From Archilochus colubris (taxonomy: Eukaryota > Chordata > Aves > Apodiformes > Trochilidae), in NCBI GenBank assembly GCA_023079485.1, contig CM041084.1:17512609-17576608 (forward strand): 64,000 bases of DNA, in the 5' to 3' direction. The position numbers and the translations under genes are program-made. Below the pieces are notes generated by a model. The model searched no databases. It was not told the origin of the DNA and saw nothing but the letters and a program-made list of their open reading frames with translations. Each line of letters opens with the position of its first letter. The stretch's first letter is position 1. Shown here piece after piece: positions 26,301-40,977 of the stretch.

Positions 26301-29300
26301 AATTACAAGCCTTTGTTTAAGATCTGAAAAGGCCGTGACAAGGCTGACCAGATGGTCTCTTCCTTGCCATGGCACTGTCCCTGGTTATAAAACTTGGGTT
26401 TACTCTGGACCTTGTTCCCAGGCTGCATGGTTCCTCCAGTGAGATGGACACAGCAAGAGGAGATGGAGAGAACTCTCTGTGCCTGTGGAGGTGATGGTCC
26501 CATGGAGCCAGCTCTGCTCATGCTGTGGTGCTCCCCTGGGTTGTGGAGTAGCCCCAGCTCTTGCCTTCACAGCTGCTCCCCTGGAGTCTTCAAGCAAGTC
26601 CACAAACTTCCAGGTCTTTGTGTGCTTTTTAAGAGTGGGATCCTTTCGAGGTGAGTTGGCTTCATTAGTTGATTAAGAAGAACACTGGGGAGATCTGGAT
26701 GAAGTGGGCTGGGAGAAATTGGTGAAATGTGTCTTTAGCTAGTGTGGAGCAGCCTAAAACACAGCAGGCAAGCTTCTTGGTGGCCATCAGATGCTTCTGT
26801 GTTTGAGGACTTGCCTAGTTTGGAGGCAGAGTCCTTTCCATTCGACCTGCTTTTAAGATGACTAGTAAGTGATGGCCTGTTTTTATTCTTTTAACACAGA
26901 TTTACTTGCCAGTTAAGTTAAGGTCTTAAAATTAAGTTGCATTTTAATTTCTGAAGAATGTTGTGAATAAAATCTTTCTACTTCTCTCCAGCTAATGCTG
27001 CCAGTATTCTGGTATTCCTCTTCATTTTCATATGCTCCATGTGAAAATGCACATTTAAGCCAGTCCTGTGATCTTTTAGTGAATGAGAACCTCCAAAAGA
27101 GGAGGAAGCAACTACATCAGCATTGGAAAATCTCTATGAAACTAGAAATCAGGATGCTTGATGCTCACTCAGCAATACTGTCCTTCTTTACAAACACTTA
27201 GGAAGAGGCACCAAATTTTCTCTTGAAAAGCCCAATACTTTCCCAGACTAAGGAATATCCATGCCAGGATAAGATATGCAGACAAACCTGGAGGACAGGA
27301 CCAGCATATGCAGTAGTGTCACATACAGCCACCTCCAGAAGACATAAATTTATTGAAGAAAGGGAAATGCTAAGTTCTCTGTCACAGGCCTGAGCGACAC
27401 AGCCTCCTGACCACTGTATAAAATTATCTCTATTTGTGTTTCTGCTCCACATATTGACAAATCAGTGTCTGTATACTTCCTCAGATGAAGACATGCTCTG
27501 GAAAGACTGCTGGCAGCAGCTGCAGAAAAGAGGTGACAGGGGTTTGCACTGGTGCAGGGAGGCACTGACCTGCCACTCGGACACCAGGTTTGGAAAACAG
27601 AAGTGACACGAGTAAACGTGGGGCACAGTTTCATAACCACTGCTCAGCACTGCACCAACAGCAGGCAGTTAGTCAATATGGATGCATAATGCAGTTTCTG
27701 ACTCGGCTTTTATTTTCAACCCACAGTTATTGCCTATTTCCAACACTAGCAGAGAATGAAGAGCTTTATTTGCTTCGCCCTGACTTAGAGCAATATGCAG
27801 AAGTGTGTCCAAGCCTCTCCTTTTTGATCACATCACCTCACTTCATATTTACCCCAGGCAAACTGCAAAGCTGGCAAAGCCAGAGGACATGGTATGATTT
27901 CACCTTGTGAATGCTCAAAGGCACGAGGACAAAGATGCCTTCAGGAACTGCCTGAGGAACTGTCCCATGTGCAGCCAGGATGTGTATTTTCTTCTGCTAG
28001 AAGAAGGATTAAATATAACTTGTTTTAAACATTCAGTCTGTTTGAAAAATCATGTTTTTCCTGAGAAGTTTGGGGTTGTATTTGCTATGTACAATGGTTA
28101 CACCTCGCAGGGATTTCATTTACGGCACTTCCTATTGTCCAGAGGAGGAATTTTCTTACTGAACTACCACTATAAATCTAATCAAAGTCTTCTTTGGTTG
28201 AGAATTCTTCTGAGGCAATCTCAGGAAAACAAAGCTCTGGAGTAAGAAAGCATCAATTCAAGAGCCTCATGCAGGCAAGAAAGGTACAGAGGGTGCTCTC
28301 AGCAACAGACTGTTTCTAAATTGGAATTTGGAGAAACCATGTGAGGCTCACAAGAATCAACTGTGCATGTAGCTTATTACATTCAATAGCAAGGAGCAGT
28401 TCAAACACAGCTGAAAACTGGCCACTTCTGGATGTAATTACAAGCTAAAAAAAGAGCCAGAATTATCACTAAACTAAGCTATATAGCAGACTACTGTCAA
28501 TTGTACACATTATCATATTCTTTTAAGGTTTGACACAATGTTCATGATTACTAAAAGCCAAAACCCCTACTTACTTGCTGCCGGCCACAAACCCTCCAGG
28601 AAAGGGAACCAGAAAGGCACTTGGCCACAAAACCTCAAAGGTAACTCACACAGTCTTCTTCCTTGTTTTCCAGGTTTATAGATCGGATATCTCAAGCAAA
28701 GTTATTCATGAGTATGCAGGCCATGAAACATGCATTTAGACTTTTTTCTCTTTAGCTAGAATAATTTCTAAGTATTTAAATTCTACATGCTTTTACTATC
28801 AAAGGAAGATTTATTTCATGACTAAGTCCACAGAAACAGAGATCATAGGTCACAACCAAATTCTTTGCCCAGTTCATCTGGGTTTTGATGACCTTCTGCA
28901 ACCCAAATAACATAGTGACAAAGTGCTGAAAACCAGTAAAGAGGCACTAAGACTGTATCCTAGAAGGAAAGACCTTTATCTCCATTAACAAGCACCCAAA
29001 AGCTTGCATGTGGATAAGTCTTATGGAACAGCAAGAATATTTATATATATAAAACAAAATAAGTTTTCTATTGCATAGTTATGCATTCTTAGGGGAGAAT
29101 CAGATCAACAAATTTTAATATCATTTAAAAAGAACAAAGAATGTTAACTTGTTTTAAATTGACTTTGTAATTACTTATGCAAATACAGGCCTCTCTCTAA
29201 ATCAATACAAATACACGTTTCTTTTTCAAAAGATGTCTACAAAGGAAAAGTAGCTGAAGAGTATCGGGTTGCTTATTACTGCTGTGGATATACAAGGTTT

Positions 29301-30081
29301 TTTTTCTTCTGAAAGAAAACAACAAAACAAGCAAAAGATGATGTATTGACCACATGCACAACAATTTCAGCAAGAAGATAAAGAAGTTGAAATAAAAATG
29401 AATTTCAGAGTTTTCTGTCTAATCATTCTGTTTATCACTTGCACAATTTTTTCAAGACAAAGTTCAAATTCTTAGTCCATAGTGCTTTTTTAAAGGAAAT
29501 AGCATTTACAGTAAAGCACAGATTTAATGGTATGACCAACTTCAACTTATGCTCTTATGCTGCTCCGACCTGCTCTGGCCTTCTGACATTTAAGTCTCAC
29601 AGGCTCAAGCTCAATTTAGCAGGTCAAAAGCAAAGCTCATATGTAAGGTGATATAGGCTGCATGTCATTAAGTAGGTGAGAGTTTAACACAAAGTGCAAC
29701 ACAAAGGTAGATGGATATTGCTGGAAAATTTTCAACAATACACTCCTTCCTCCTGTTCTTCTGACTTTCCACCTGCATGCCAACAGGATTTAATTTGTAT
29801 TGCAGAGCAGCTACTTAAAAAAAAGGAAAAAACTGCTTGCCCAAGTCATGGAAGCAGATGGTCAAAGCACCCTCAAACTACAGCATGATGGAAGAGAAAA
29901 TGCTGACACAAAACCAATCCTCTGAGAAGCAGAAAAAGTACTTGAAGCTGGATATTGGGAAGCAGATGGAGAAAGGCAGCCTTATAAGATTTGGATAGAC
30001 AGATACATTCTGAGCCTAGTGCTTATGTCCAGGGACTCAAAAGACGAAGTCTTCCCTGTTCTCCCTCCTCTCCTCCATCAT
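20359..30081 (-). other. KIAA1217 intron between the two CR1 copies; no recognised gene
   Basis: AT-rich sequence with G-rich words near 22519-22545 (GGGGGTGGGGGAGGAG) and a TAAT-rich stretch at about 25.9-26.25 kb. Frames of about 60-120 codons occur on both strands, including two consecutive plus-strand frames at 27590-27910 and 27907-28245. None shows a recognisable domain. Confidence 0.5.
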
Positions 30082-30351
30082 AGAGGACACGGTCTTAAGT
30101 TGTGCCGGGGGAGGTTTAGGTTGGATATTAGAAAGAATTTCTTTACCGAGAGGGTGATCAGACATTGGAACGGGCTGCCCAGGGAAGTAGTGGATTCTCC
30201 GTCCCTGGAGATATTTAAAAAGATATTTAAAAAGAGACTGGATGTGGCACTCAGTGCCATGGTCTAGTAACTGCAACGGTAGTGGATCAAGGGTTGGACT
30301 TGATGATCTCTGAGGTCCCTTCCAACCCAGCCAATTCTATGATTCTATGAT
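30082..30351 (+). mobile_element. CR1 LINE, short 3' fragment
   Basis: Seen: closely matches the last ~270 bp of the copy at 20.1-20.36 kb (shared words GGTCTTAAGTTGTGCC, GATATTAGAAAGAATTTCTT, GGATGTGGCACTCAGTGCCA) and ends with the same ATTCTATGATTCTATGAT tail. It carries a 12-bp tandem duplication of AGATATTTAAAA (30209-30220, 30221-30232) that the other copy lacks. Same orientation and apparently the same subfamily as the first copy; severely 5'-truncated and noncoding. The start is approximate. Confidence 0.94.
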
Positions 30352-30710
30352 ATGCTATTCCATTTAGCAAACCTGAAGTCTGTATGAAATGTGAAGCTCC
30401 CAGATTTCAATCCCCTTTCAACTCTACACTAGACAAAACTACACCAATTTAAAAATCCCTTTAAATCTGTTACTCAGCTACAATTACTTAGATTAGATTC
30501 TTTTTTCATATATTTTTAGATTATTTGCATCTTACAGATTTCAAACTTCAACAAATCCCATCTTTTAAACAGTATGAACAAACATGACACCAGCTGACAA
30601 TGCCAGCAAGTCTGGTACTGTTGAACCTAAATATCAAGCAAGTACCATACTTCAGTATTCTCAAGCACCTACCTAACAGAGAGCTCAATAAACATGATTG
30701 TAATAATCCT

Positions 30711-30761
30711 TACATAAATATATACACATACACACATATACATACATATACACATACACAC
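30711..30761. repeat. CA/TA microsatellite
   Basis: Alternating ACACATA/CATATA units, imperfect, about 50 bp. Likely length-polymorphic. Confidence 0.85.
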
Positions 30762-33418
30762 CTCCCTAATAAGTGTGTATTAGGTACACATTATTGGGTT
30801 ATTTTACATCAAGGATTTTTAAAGGTCAAAAGTTCTGCGTATAATCGTGGTTGTTATCTGGTCTTCATGTAGCTTTTCTGTGAGTTATCTGCCCAGTTTA
30901 AGAATACATCTTTTTATCTGGATTATATTAGAACAAAGACAAGTGCAATCAGTTCCAAATCAATAGACACATCAAGCAGAAACCACTATGGCTATAAAGT
31001 AATCATATTTTGTTGCAAGCAGCTGTTTAGTAATAAGCATCTACATGAGAAACACTTGAAGGAGAAGCAATAGGAGAAAAAAAAGTACTTTAATTAAAAA
31101 AAAAGCCTTCAACCAAACCTCAAAAAACCCGACGTAACTAAAGCACTTCTGAACTGACATTCTAAGTCCTTCTGGCATCCTTCCCAGCTACTATTTGATT
31201 CTATGCCCTGTGTGACATTTTATATGTCTTCATATTTGAACAACCCAACTATATTCTGTTTCTTCCTTCTACTGGTTTTTGAACTGTTGCCATAATGATG
31301 CTGCTCTACAAAGGAAACACCATTCCATGGTGCATAATGCTTTTTATTTGTAAGCTGATTGATGCAGCTACTTCAAAACTAATTTATTAAATTTATCTGA
31401 AACACCCTCAGGTATTTCAGTATTTTTCACAAGGCAGGACAGGATCCTGGGGTAAGAATTATGGATTTTGAACTGAGTTTTTCAGCCTTTATGTTGTTCT
31501 GTAACTCCTATAGCTTCATCAGCCTTGACCTCAAGTCCTAAAAATTCTAATTGCTCTAATTAACTAACATCATGACAGAAACCACTATCAATTAAGGACT
31601 AGACAAACAAGAAGTTAGATGGCATCTTCCCCGTAAAGCTCAAACTTTAAGAAAAACAAGGATGGCAATGCACTAACTCCACAAATTAAAAATTTGTAGA
31701 AGACAAAATTACTCAACAATCTTTTCCAGCCTGGGACAACTCCATTGTAGATTCCCACAGCTGAACTTGTCACTCATCCATTTTTGATAACTCCTCCAGG
31801 GTGAGTACTGAATTACAGATTCCACTCCCTAAGAGAAGCCTCTACTAATTAGTGAGATTTCTTGTGCTAACGAGGCATGCAGCTGCACATGGATGGTCCA
31901 CAAAGATGCCATGGTACACAGAGTTCTCACACAGGAATGTGCCAGTCTGCAAGAAGGATTTAAAGGCAGAAAAACTTAAGGGACAAACTTACTCAAGCAG
32001 CTTGCTCAGGGCTTAATGTGTACATAAAAGAAAGTGGAAGAAGCAAGCAGACATGTTACAAAACCAAGGAAAAGTGTAATGGAGTGAGTAATAGTGAATG
32101 ATCACTCACTAGTAGATTGATGGAAATAATACTTGGCAATGGACCTCAGAATTTCAGAGAAATGCCTACTGTTACACCCTGTCCACAAAGAGTAGACAAA
32201 TCCTTCAGGAAATTACTCATATTTCACTAAACCACTCCTGTAAAATTATTTTTAAAATGCTAAAAAATATTATCTAAGTCACCTCAACATACTCAGCTTA
32301 AGCAAGTCATCAGCAACTTGAACTTACTGTGTGCTGCCCTGCTACTTGGGGATCATTCAGACATAGTAAATCCTGAAGAGCTGTTTAAATTACTGCAAAC
32401 TCCCCAATTTCTCATCATATAAAAGGTCAGTGTTGTCCTTCCTTTTTTGACTGTCCCTCCTCAGTGCAAACACACAGCTGTCCAAAAGGATCAAGTTTCA
32501 TCGTCCTAAGCCATTTCAGTTGTGATGAATCCCATACTGCAGTCTATAAACAGCCTTAGGTACATCACTAGTTATGAACTAGTACATTTCCTAATCAACA
32601 TCATTAAAATACAAGGCAGTTCACTGAACTCAGAAAATACTAAGAAATTATTCTCCAGAGTGTAACATCTGGTACAAAGGAGGAGAAAAACACTGTTTTC
32701 AAAAGCAAGACATGTAAGAACTGGAGGGTAAACCAACACTCATTAATCTACCTCCACCCCTATGTTCAAAATGAAAAACAGAAAAAAATAACCTTTGGTG
32801 TTTCACATTAGGAAGACACAAATCTGAGATGTCTTCCATCTGTTTTGTTTGATGTTTTTTAATAAAAAAGCAAAATTACCCTGTCCTTTTTTATTACTTT
32901 CAGTAGAACTCCTGAAGTATATTTTCAGATTTGTTAGGGTTGTCACCATTTTATTTCAGTGCCTGTCAAACTATTCTGACTTGGTGAGCCAATGTCTGAG
33001 CTTTTCAAACAATATTAAAATTATCATGACCAAACGTACACGAACCACAGATCTGAGTGAATTTAGGGAAATAAGTAGGGAGGTAATTACCTCTGTGCTC
33101 TGGTAATAAAATCTTGACTTAGGAGACCTGGTAAAACCATGAGTAGCCCATGGGCTTTCCAAGCTCCCACTGTCCCCAGGAAGCTGACAGCAGCCACGGG
33201 CCACCAGACAGTGACAGGACTGGTCATGATTCCCCTGCCTTATCCTGCAGTAATGCCATAGGAATTTGGGGTACAGCTGGACATATGGGTTTGAAACCAC
33301 CTGGCAATTTCCTTTCACTGGAGAAATTCCTGCTGTCTAGTTAAGAGCCTAGGACTTGTCTGCATTGTCAGACAAGTGAGTCAAAATCTCACCTGTGCTA
33401 CTTCACTCACATGGGTAT

Positions 33419-33475
33419 GCTGGGAAGGCTGCTGGGAAGGCTGCTGGGAAGGCTGCTGGGAAGGCTGCTGGGACA
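33419..33475. repeat. 12-bp minisatellite, 4 full units
   Basis: Four perfect copies of GCTGGGAAGGCT (33419-33466), then a partial unit GCTGGGACAG. The plus frame would read repeated AGKA, but the surrounding frame is only 64 codons and has no other sign of coding. The perfection of the copies suggests recent expansion. Confidence 0.95.
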
Positions 33476-36400
33476 GTGCCCTTAACCCTCCCTGCACACA
33501 CAAACACGGCTGTACACAGCTTCAAGAGTTACCTATTCATCTGGGCTGAAGAGCTAAATTGCCTTTCCTGGGGACAAGAAGGAGTTTGAAGCTGGCTCAT
33601 GAATACCTTTTTTCCTACGCAAACACTCCTCCATTATGCTCACAACCCTGAAAATCCACCTTTGGCTCAGATCTATCTGGAGGAGAGTTAGTTCTCTTTT
33701 TCCTTTTATTTTGAGGATAAAGCCTTCATTCTGTAGCCCATCAGGTGAACAAGTACCAGCTCATTTCACAAATCTTAAAATAGTATCTGTAACAGATACT
33801 ACTGTTCCTACATATTTAAAACTGAATATAAAGCTGGTCCTAATTTTGAGTATCACAGAAAGCTATTAAAATCCTTTTGTGACAATCTCAAATTCGCTGT
33901 GATTCATAAAGCCCTAACTCTTAAATACGCATGGAATGCAGGATAAGGCAGAAAATGGATTTTAGTGTTTGTATTTGGTTTTTTTTTTCTAAAACAATGG
34001 CTGTTTTCATAATAAACTACCACCACATATTATAATACAGATCTCTAAATTTCTCCATCAGTTGTAGGTGAAGTGGAACATGTCTTGCCCTTTTTTTTTT
34101 TTTTGTAAGATAATGAGTGACATTTTGATGTTCATTTTAATTCAGGACTATGCTTTTCCTCACCTTTCAGCAAATAAAACAATTAAAATTAAACACATTC
34201 TAAGATTTGTTTCCCACAGCTGAGATTTCCTTCCCCACAGTTCAGTAAATAAATGTCTCTTCATCCAGGTAAAAACTTGATCACATAAATTAAATTGCAT
34301 AGTAAAACATTATAACTGTTCTTCAGCCTCTTGCCAACTTCCTAGGCAAGTGGCTGGAAAGTTATTTCAGTCTTATTAGAAAGAGGAAAATATTTTCAAG
34401 GTCTCAAGTAAAATGTGCTATTGTTTCATTCCTGACACAACAGCACACAGACACTCCTTCAAGTGATGTTTTCAGTATTTAAAAGAATTACATGAACTTT
34501 AAAAGTGGTATGAACTCTGATGTCCTCCTCTTATCGTCTTCTTATCCAAATAGCATTATGCTGTGCAAAATGGTTCACTGGCAGCAACTGCAAATATGCT
34601 CCCTTAGCATAAACAGAGCGCAATGTTCCTCTACTCTCCAAGCCTCAATACAAGAGACTTCCACAAAAATGCTGTGGGAGAAAGCTTTCCCCTGGGAAAG
34701 GTCACACAGTGATACCACTGACTCTGAGTGCTGGCACGGGACAACTGGGGAACACTGAAGGCCACACTTGGCTGATAGCACAGGGCCCTGGGCTGCCCCC
34801 ACTGCTTCACCAGGCTCATCTGTCCTCTCACTCCCCTACATGGGCTCTTAAGCCTCACCACAGCAAGGGGAGGCAACAATCTTTTGAAATTTTACGATGG
34901 AAATAGCTTAAAAGTGTCATTTCTATACAGAAATAAGCTTGCATTAATTCAAATATAAAATATGCTTGCGTTTCAGATAAAAACTTGGTAGCATGCATTC
35001 AAGTGTCAGCCTCACTTTGGTGCTTTGTGGCAAAAGAGAGCCATGCATGCCAAGCACAGGTCCTGGAAAAAAAGGGTGTATCACACTTGAAGTTGATCTC
35101 ATCAGACCTTGGAGAAAGGGTGAGAAGCTTCCAGAGATGATGGAACTGAGGCTTCACCAAGTGGTGGAAGAAAGCACAGGGCACGTATTTGCAGACAGGA
35201 TGGTTAGTGAGATTGTGCTGGGTCAGTAACAGCAAAAGAGTCAATGGGATGGGGGAAAAAAACAATCTCCCAATCCACTGTCCTTTTCAAGGAGCTTTAC
35301 AACCCCAGTCCCTCTGTCTCCTGCTGGGTAACATGTAATTCTCAAGGTCTTCCATAAGCTTAGTGTTATTTACAGTAATTAACTGCACTAGCAATCCACA
35401 GCCTGAGAACTGGAGACAGAAATGAGGATGACCCAGGTCAAGCAGCATTGGAAGCCCATCGCAAAGCTCTGCACACAGCCTGAAGACTTAGCAGAGAACA
35501 AGGTCTCAGTGCTCAAGAAGAGTACAGAGAGAGAAACTCAGGACTGCATAGTACATGGCCAGGTGTATTCTGGTGTTTAGTTGTTGAAGCTTTTTTGCAT
35601 AATTAATTGCTTGATTCCATCACCCACATCACCCACAAGTGTCTTGCAGTTGTTAGCAAAGCTCAAAAAGCCTGTGTCAATTAATATTCAACCTCACCAA
35701 GAATTCCAATAGACAGCTACTATACACTTCATTCATTAACACTTTCTATGTCTGCTTTGTTTTCCTTTAAATTATTTATTTCATGCCAGATGTAGAATTA
35801 ATACACTTCTAACAAAAACTGAATTGTGCCTTAGTCTTCTGTTTCCTTTACAAAGGAAAGAACTACCAGTTGGAATGAATGTTACAGGGAATTTGACATA
35901 CTCTGGGTAAGAATAAATGTTTTCAAGATCAAGTCAAACCATTAACCTAACACTGACAAGTGCTTAACTAAGCCATATCCTTAAATACTATGTCTATACA
36001 ATTCTTAAATACCTCCAGGAAGGAGTGAGGGACTTTGGTAGTACCTGAAGTTAACTTCAGAGTGAATCAGTTCTGAGATCTCTAATAGTGGCAAAACCCT
36101 TACTGGTGTAAAAAAAAATTTTCCCAAGGAATAGCTGAGAATAAATTTAAAGTTTCAGTAGAAGTAGCAAATTCCTCTGAACTAAAGCCATCTTAAAACT
36201 GTAAAGTATTTGAGGCAGTGATCACTCAGGCCTTCTTGAGCTTTTTTATGAATGCTATCTATTGGTACCTTGACTGGGTTAATAAGAAAATATATATTAC
36301 TTCTCTAATTATAAATGGTAAATTCAATTTACCCTAGTTCTTTTTCTTGCAATATTTCACTTGCAACTCCTATTTGTATCTTAAATTTTCAAGTAACACG

Positions 36401-37923
36401 AATTTATAAAAACTAAAGCAATTTAGCAGCTTATTCTTGTTTCAGTGCTATATTGAAAAACAGGTATATTCAAAATCAGTTCCTTATGAACACTCCTTGA
36501 AATGCTAAAATTGCATGAAAATCCAAAAGCCTCAGTTGTATAACTGAGGCCAAGGAGGAACCAATAAATCTCTGCCAGTTAGCCCTATTCCTCAGTAACT
36601 TGTTTGACTAAAGCATATCGGCTAGAAAAGCAACCTGTCATAGTTGGAAGATTGAGAGATATGAAGAACCTTTTGCTTACCTCAGTAATTTGTCAGAATA
36701 ATGAATAATTTCTACTCTGAAAAACTGTTGTGCATTACTCCTGATTTGAATCTGCCCAAGTTTCCAGTCTGTGTTATGATTTTCACTGCTGTTCTAAGGA
36801 GCCAATATAAATCCAGTATATTTTCTCCTGCTTCAGGAGATTTACATTTCCTAATCAAGGAGGTTCTCTATTTTGATAGGGTCAATGAATAAAAAAATCC
36901 ATGATTCTCATTGAGAAATAGTTCAGCAACTCTCAGATCACTTTTGGTGACTTTCTTCTGCAAGAAGTCTGTCAAGACTCAACATTGCTTCAACAATACT
37001 GAGCCTGAAACTATAACATACATTCTTGTCACAGTGAGCATCCAGAAATAAGACTGTTCTTGAGTCTTAATCACTGTCTTCCTGGAAAATATTTTCTTGT
37101 CCTTATACGACAGATATACATTAGGAACTCTTGAGAACCTGCAGTTCAAAAGATCCTTAAACCCCTACAAGACTTAGTGTTTTCAAGGATACAGCTTATC
37201 CTGTTCTTGGAAATTCAGTTTGGCTATAAGGAAAACAAAACCAAAAAAAGCTTAACTATGGCAACAATAAAAACCTGCAATACATTGAACAGAGATGTAA
37301 TCTGCTTCACTAGGAATATTCAAGACTCAGCTTGACAGGGATGTGAATAACCTAATCTAAGTCCCTGCTTTCTACAGCAATTCAGATGGTGTACAGAAGT
37401 CCTTTCCAGCTTAAGACTTTGCTATCACCCATGGTCACATGCTTGCTTAAATGCAGGTAATTTCTTCTTCATTTTTTAAAAGGTGAGACAGAAGTTTACA
37501 AAATCATTTGGTTCTGTAGGTTTGTAATACCACTACTTGTTCTCTCAATACCAACTCAGCATCTTGTGCATCAGCTCTTATGTGCAAAAAGTTTAGCCCA
37601 TGCTGCATTGCGGTTTACTGAACATTAATCTTAGATATATCATGGATTTAGACCACATGCATAACTGTTAACTAGCCCTACTCTTTACCACTAGAAAGTG
37701 ATTCTGCAGGCAACTATTTCCTTCTGCACCACTCTCAGCAGAGCTGGCTGCAGAGGAGGCATACATGGGGCACATGCTTGTCCACACACAAACACTTCCA
37801 CGTGTTTCCTAACATGGTTACTTTGGTCTGACAGTTCATTACTTTGGCTTTATCTTTTAACCCAAAGGATATGTTTATACACCTGACTAAAAACTTTCCT
37901 TGCCTGTTTTCGGTTGTTTGTGA

Positions 37924-37975
37924 TTTTTTTTTTTTTTTTTTGCTTTTTTCTTTTTTTGTTTTGTTTGGGTTTTTT
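37924..37975. repeat. T18 and T-rich low-complexity tract
   Basis: T18 (37924-37941) followed by GC/C/G-interrupted T runs. On the minus strand (the transcribed sense of KIAA1217) it is an A-rich tract. Confidence 0.9.
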
Positions 37976-40945
37976 ATAAAATCACCATTCTAACACTTGA
38001 TTCTCTTCACACCTTTAAAGACTTGGTTGCAAAACTGTGTACACTAACGATGAATTATTCAGGAAACAAAAGATAATCTTACATTAAAATACACTCTCTG
38101 AGCCTGGCATACACTCTGATTTTGTAATAAGATACTGTGCACCTGCTAGGATAATGCATCGAACTTGAATGGCAAAATACTGTAATGCAATTCTTTGGCA
38201 ACCTAAGCAGAGTATTTCCTCACCAAAGTCCAAACCCCAGTAACAAGCTACATTTCTACAAAAGTTGCCTTATTCCCTGCAACTGTGTCAAGAGGTTATC
38301 ATATATAACATTCTTCTACAGAGAAAATTTTGACATTGAGCTCCTTCCAAATGAACTTGTATTTCATCACAAAATCACAAAAAAAAAAAAAATAAGTCTG
38401 AGCAAGCAAACTCAATGATATTGTGTTAAACTCAAGTTGGCAAAACAGGACATTAGTACTTTGTTACTGGCCTTTGGAGCAATCCATGTATTTCTTCAAA
38501 TGCTAAATATCTCTACTTCCCTCCCTGATAGTCCCAAAAGGCTGCAAGTGCTAAGGTACCCTGATCATTCTCCTTAAAACTTCCTTTTGTCAACATGCAG
38601 ATGATGGCCTTCCCCTGCCTGTGTCTGCAATTAAATCACATTCTTCATTTTGATATTCCAGGAGGATGAGTAGAAATTATGCTGCTATCACTAGACCAGC
38701 TATTTCCCAAAAATAAAACTATGGCAGATAATCTGTTCCAATGGTTCAGTCATGCTGCAGGCCAATACATCTCTGGCTCCTCTACAGGGGGGTTGAGGCT
38801 GGAAGGAATCTGTGTCTTTTTGGCATTTTGTCCTTCAGATAATTTCCTGGATGCTACAATAATCTTCACTCTCCAGCTATCAAGAGAGTAATCCCTAGGC
38901 ACTTGCTTCTACTAGTCTTCTTGAAAAGGTCACTGGGTTCTAATAAATAATTTGTGCCAGCCTGTAATGAAGGAGGGAAGACAGATACACTGCAAAAGAA
39001 AGAAAAAGTAAAACAACCGCATCATCTTTTGCCTTTAATTTTGTTTTTTATCTAATACCGTGGCTGAATAAAATCCTGAGAAGTTTCTTGGCCTGTGAAA
39101 CACTACCTGCAGATCTTCGAACAGTAATGGATTCTTAATGGTTGTATTAATTCAAATTGTACAAAAGTGTTTAGATTAATTCTGTACCTGATTACATTAA
39201 GGCTTTTACATGAAGTAGCATAACCAGGTGTTACAGAAACAGAGGTTTTGTGCTGTTGACTCTCAGTATACTAACTATGAAAAAAGGGGGTAAAGGCCCT
39301 GTTACATGGCCTGTGATCATCTGACCAGCACAATCTGGCAGGAAAGAAACAGCTTTAGTGATAAGAAGAAATATCTCACTTTTAAATGAAGGTATAGTAG
39401 CTGCTCTCCTTCAAGCCAAACAGAGCTTGTAGTACAGTATTTAAGAAAATTTCCAATATATGACAAGTTGTTAACTCATTTCAATTGTGTCTTTTTGGAT
39501 TAGGCTGAGGAAAAGTACAACTCCCACAGTGTCTCCAGATCACTTTTCTTCTGATCAGACTCACAGAGGCAAATTGCAATCACATGATCAATCAAAAAAT
39601 ATTGCTGAAAAACAGTACTTCTATTAAACATTTAATCAATGTTTTTTAAATCACCTACAACAGCTAACAAAAACACCCACCTACTCCTAAGAAAACTACC
39701 CAAGGACTAATCCAAACACCCACCACATGATGAAGTCAGCTTGATGTTTTTATATTCCTACTTACTGAGACCTTCCAATGGGAAGAGCTTGTCACATAGT
39801 TACATGGAGCTTTTAGGAAAGGCAGTAGGAAAAAAGGGTGTCTTTATTACACAGCTGACAATCAGCTTCACTTCCATGGGGGATATTTGAGTATTATGCC
39901 TAATGTCTGTCTCAGTCTGGGGCTTAGAAGAGAAACAACTGGATGATCCTCCTCGTAGAGGAGAACATAGTGGCAGAAGAGATAGGAGAGATCACATGGA
40001 CTGCAGGGCTGAGCAGATTTGTTCTTTGAAATGCTTCGTGGTGTCTGAAATGTGAAGTTATCAAATAGCAGAGCTTTGGTTATGACTGCTTATCTGTCTC
40101 AGTTATTAACAAGAAAATTGAAAATTTTCCCTTTATTGGGCAGTCTGGTCATGTAAAAGACAAACTATATGTTTCTACTGAGCACGATACCACAATACAC
40201 TGGTAACCTGGCAGTCTATGCTTGTTTAGTTTTCAAAAATATTTTAATGGTTCTCCATTCTTTAATGGTGCAACATCCAGCAGACCTAGAACTGACTCAA
40301 GGCATGCTGCTACCATACCTTAAAACAGAAAAGACTCCTAAACTATCAGCCTCTGATTTAAAAAGAAAAAACGTTTTCCCTGGCTAATCAAGGCTTTTCT
40401 TACCCAGTTAATGCTTATTCAACTTTCCACCTCTCTTAGATTTTACAATTAAAGATTCATAAAAGATTTCATAGTTAGATTTCAAAATAAAGTCTCCCTT
40501 TTGTAAAAGGGCACCACCAGACTCAGCTGCTTTGCTGAATTTGGGTGAATGAATGCATCTGATTTTGTGGGTTGTCAGAGGTGTCAGTATGAAATCAGGC
40601 TGGCTGTTTAAGCTCAACAAGACGTATGTAAGCTTATGTTTCCAAACATAGGTCCTTGGCATATATCAAGATAAGTAAAACTAGTTCATCACCTTCGTCT
40701 CCACTGAAACTATCTGCAGGCAGAGTGAACATTTTGAAATTATGTCTGCATTTTAAAAGACCTCTGAAGGACCATAAAACTCAGACATTCTAGAAAGTTT
40801 TCAAGCCACAGGGAAGATAAGCCAAAAACAAAGCAGCAGTGGCTAGACAAACCTCACTTGAAAGGCTTGATAACTTTTGTCTGAAGGCTTTTTTCAGAAG
40901 TTAGAGAAGCTATTTTGCTCTCAAAATCTATAATAGAGTTATCCT

Positions 40946-40946
40946 A

Positions 40947-40976
<30 letters not shown>
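40946..40976. repeat. A21 plus short GA repeat
   Basis: A21 (40946-40966) continuing as GAGAGAGAGAC. Confidence 0.9.

Positions 40977-40977
<1 letters not shown>

Noticed and set aside
27590..28245. Two back-to-back plus-strand frames (106 and 112 codons) that look like a gene pair
   Set aside because: No domain, no splice or promoter signal that I could support, not bacterial DNA. The near-overlap is coincidence.
33395..33589. Plus frame with AGKA repeats, histone-like at first sight
   Set aside because: The Ala/Gly/Lys pattern is only the 12-bp minisatellite translated; the rest of the frame has no coding signs.
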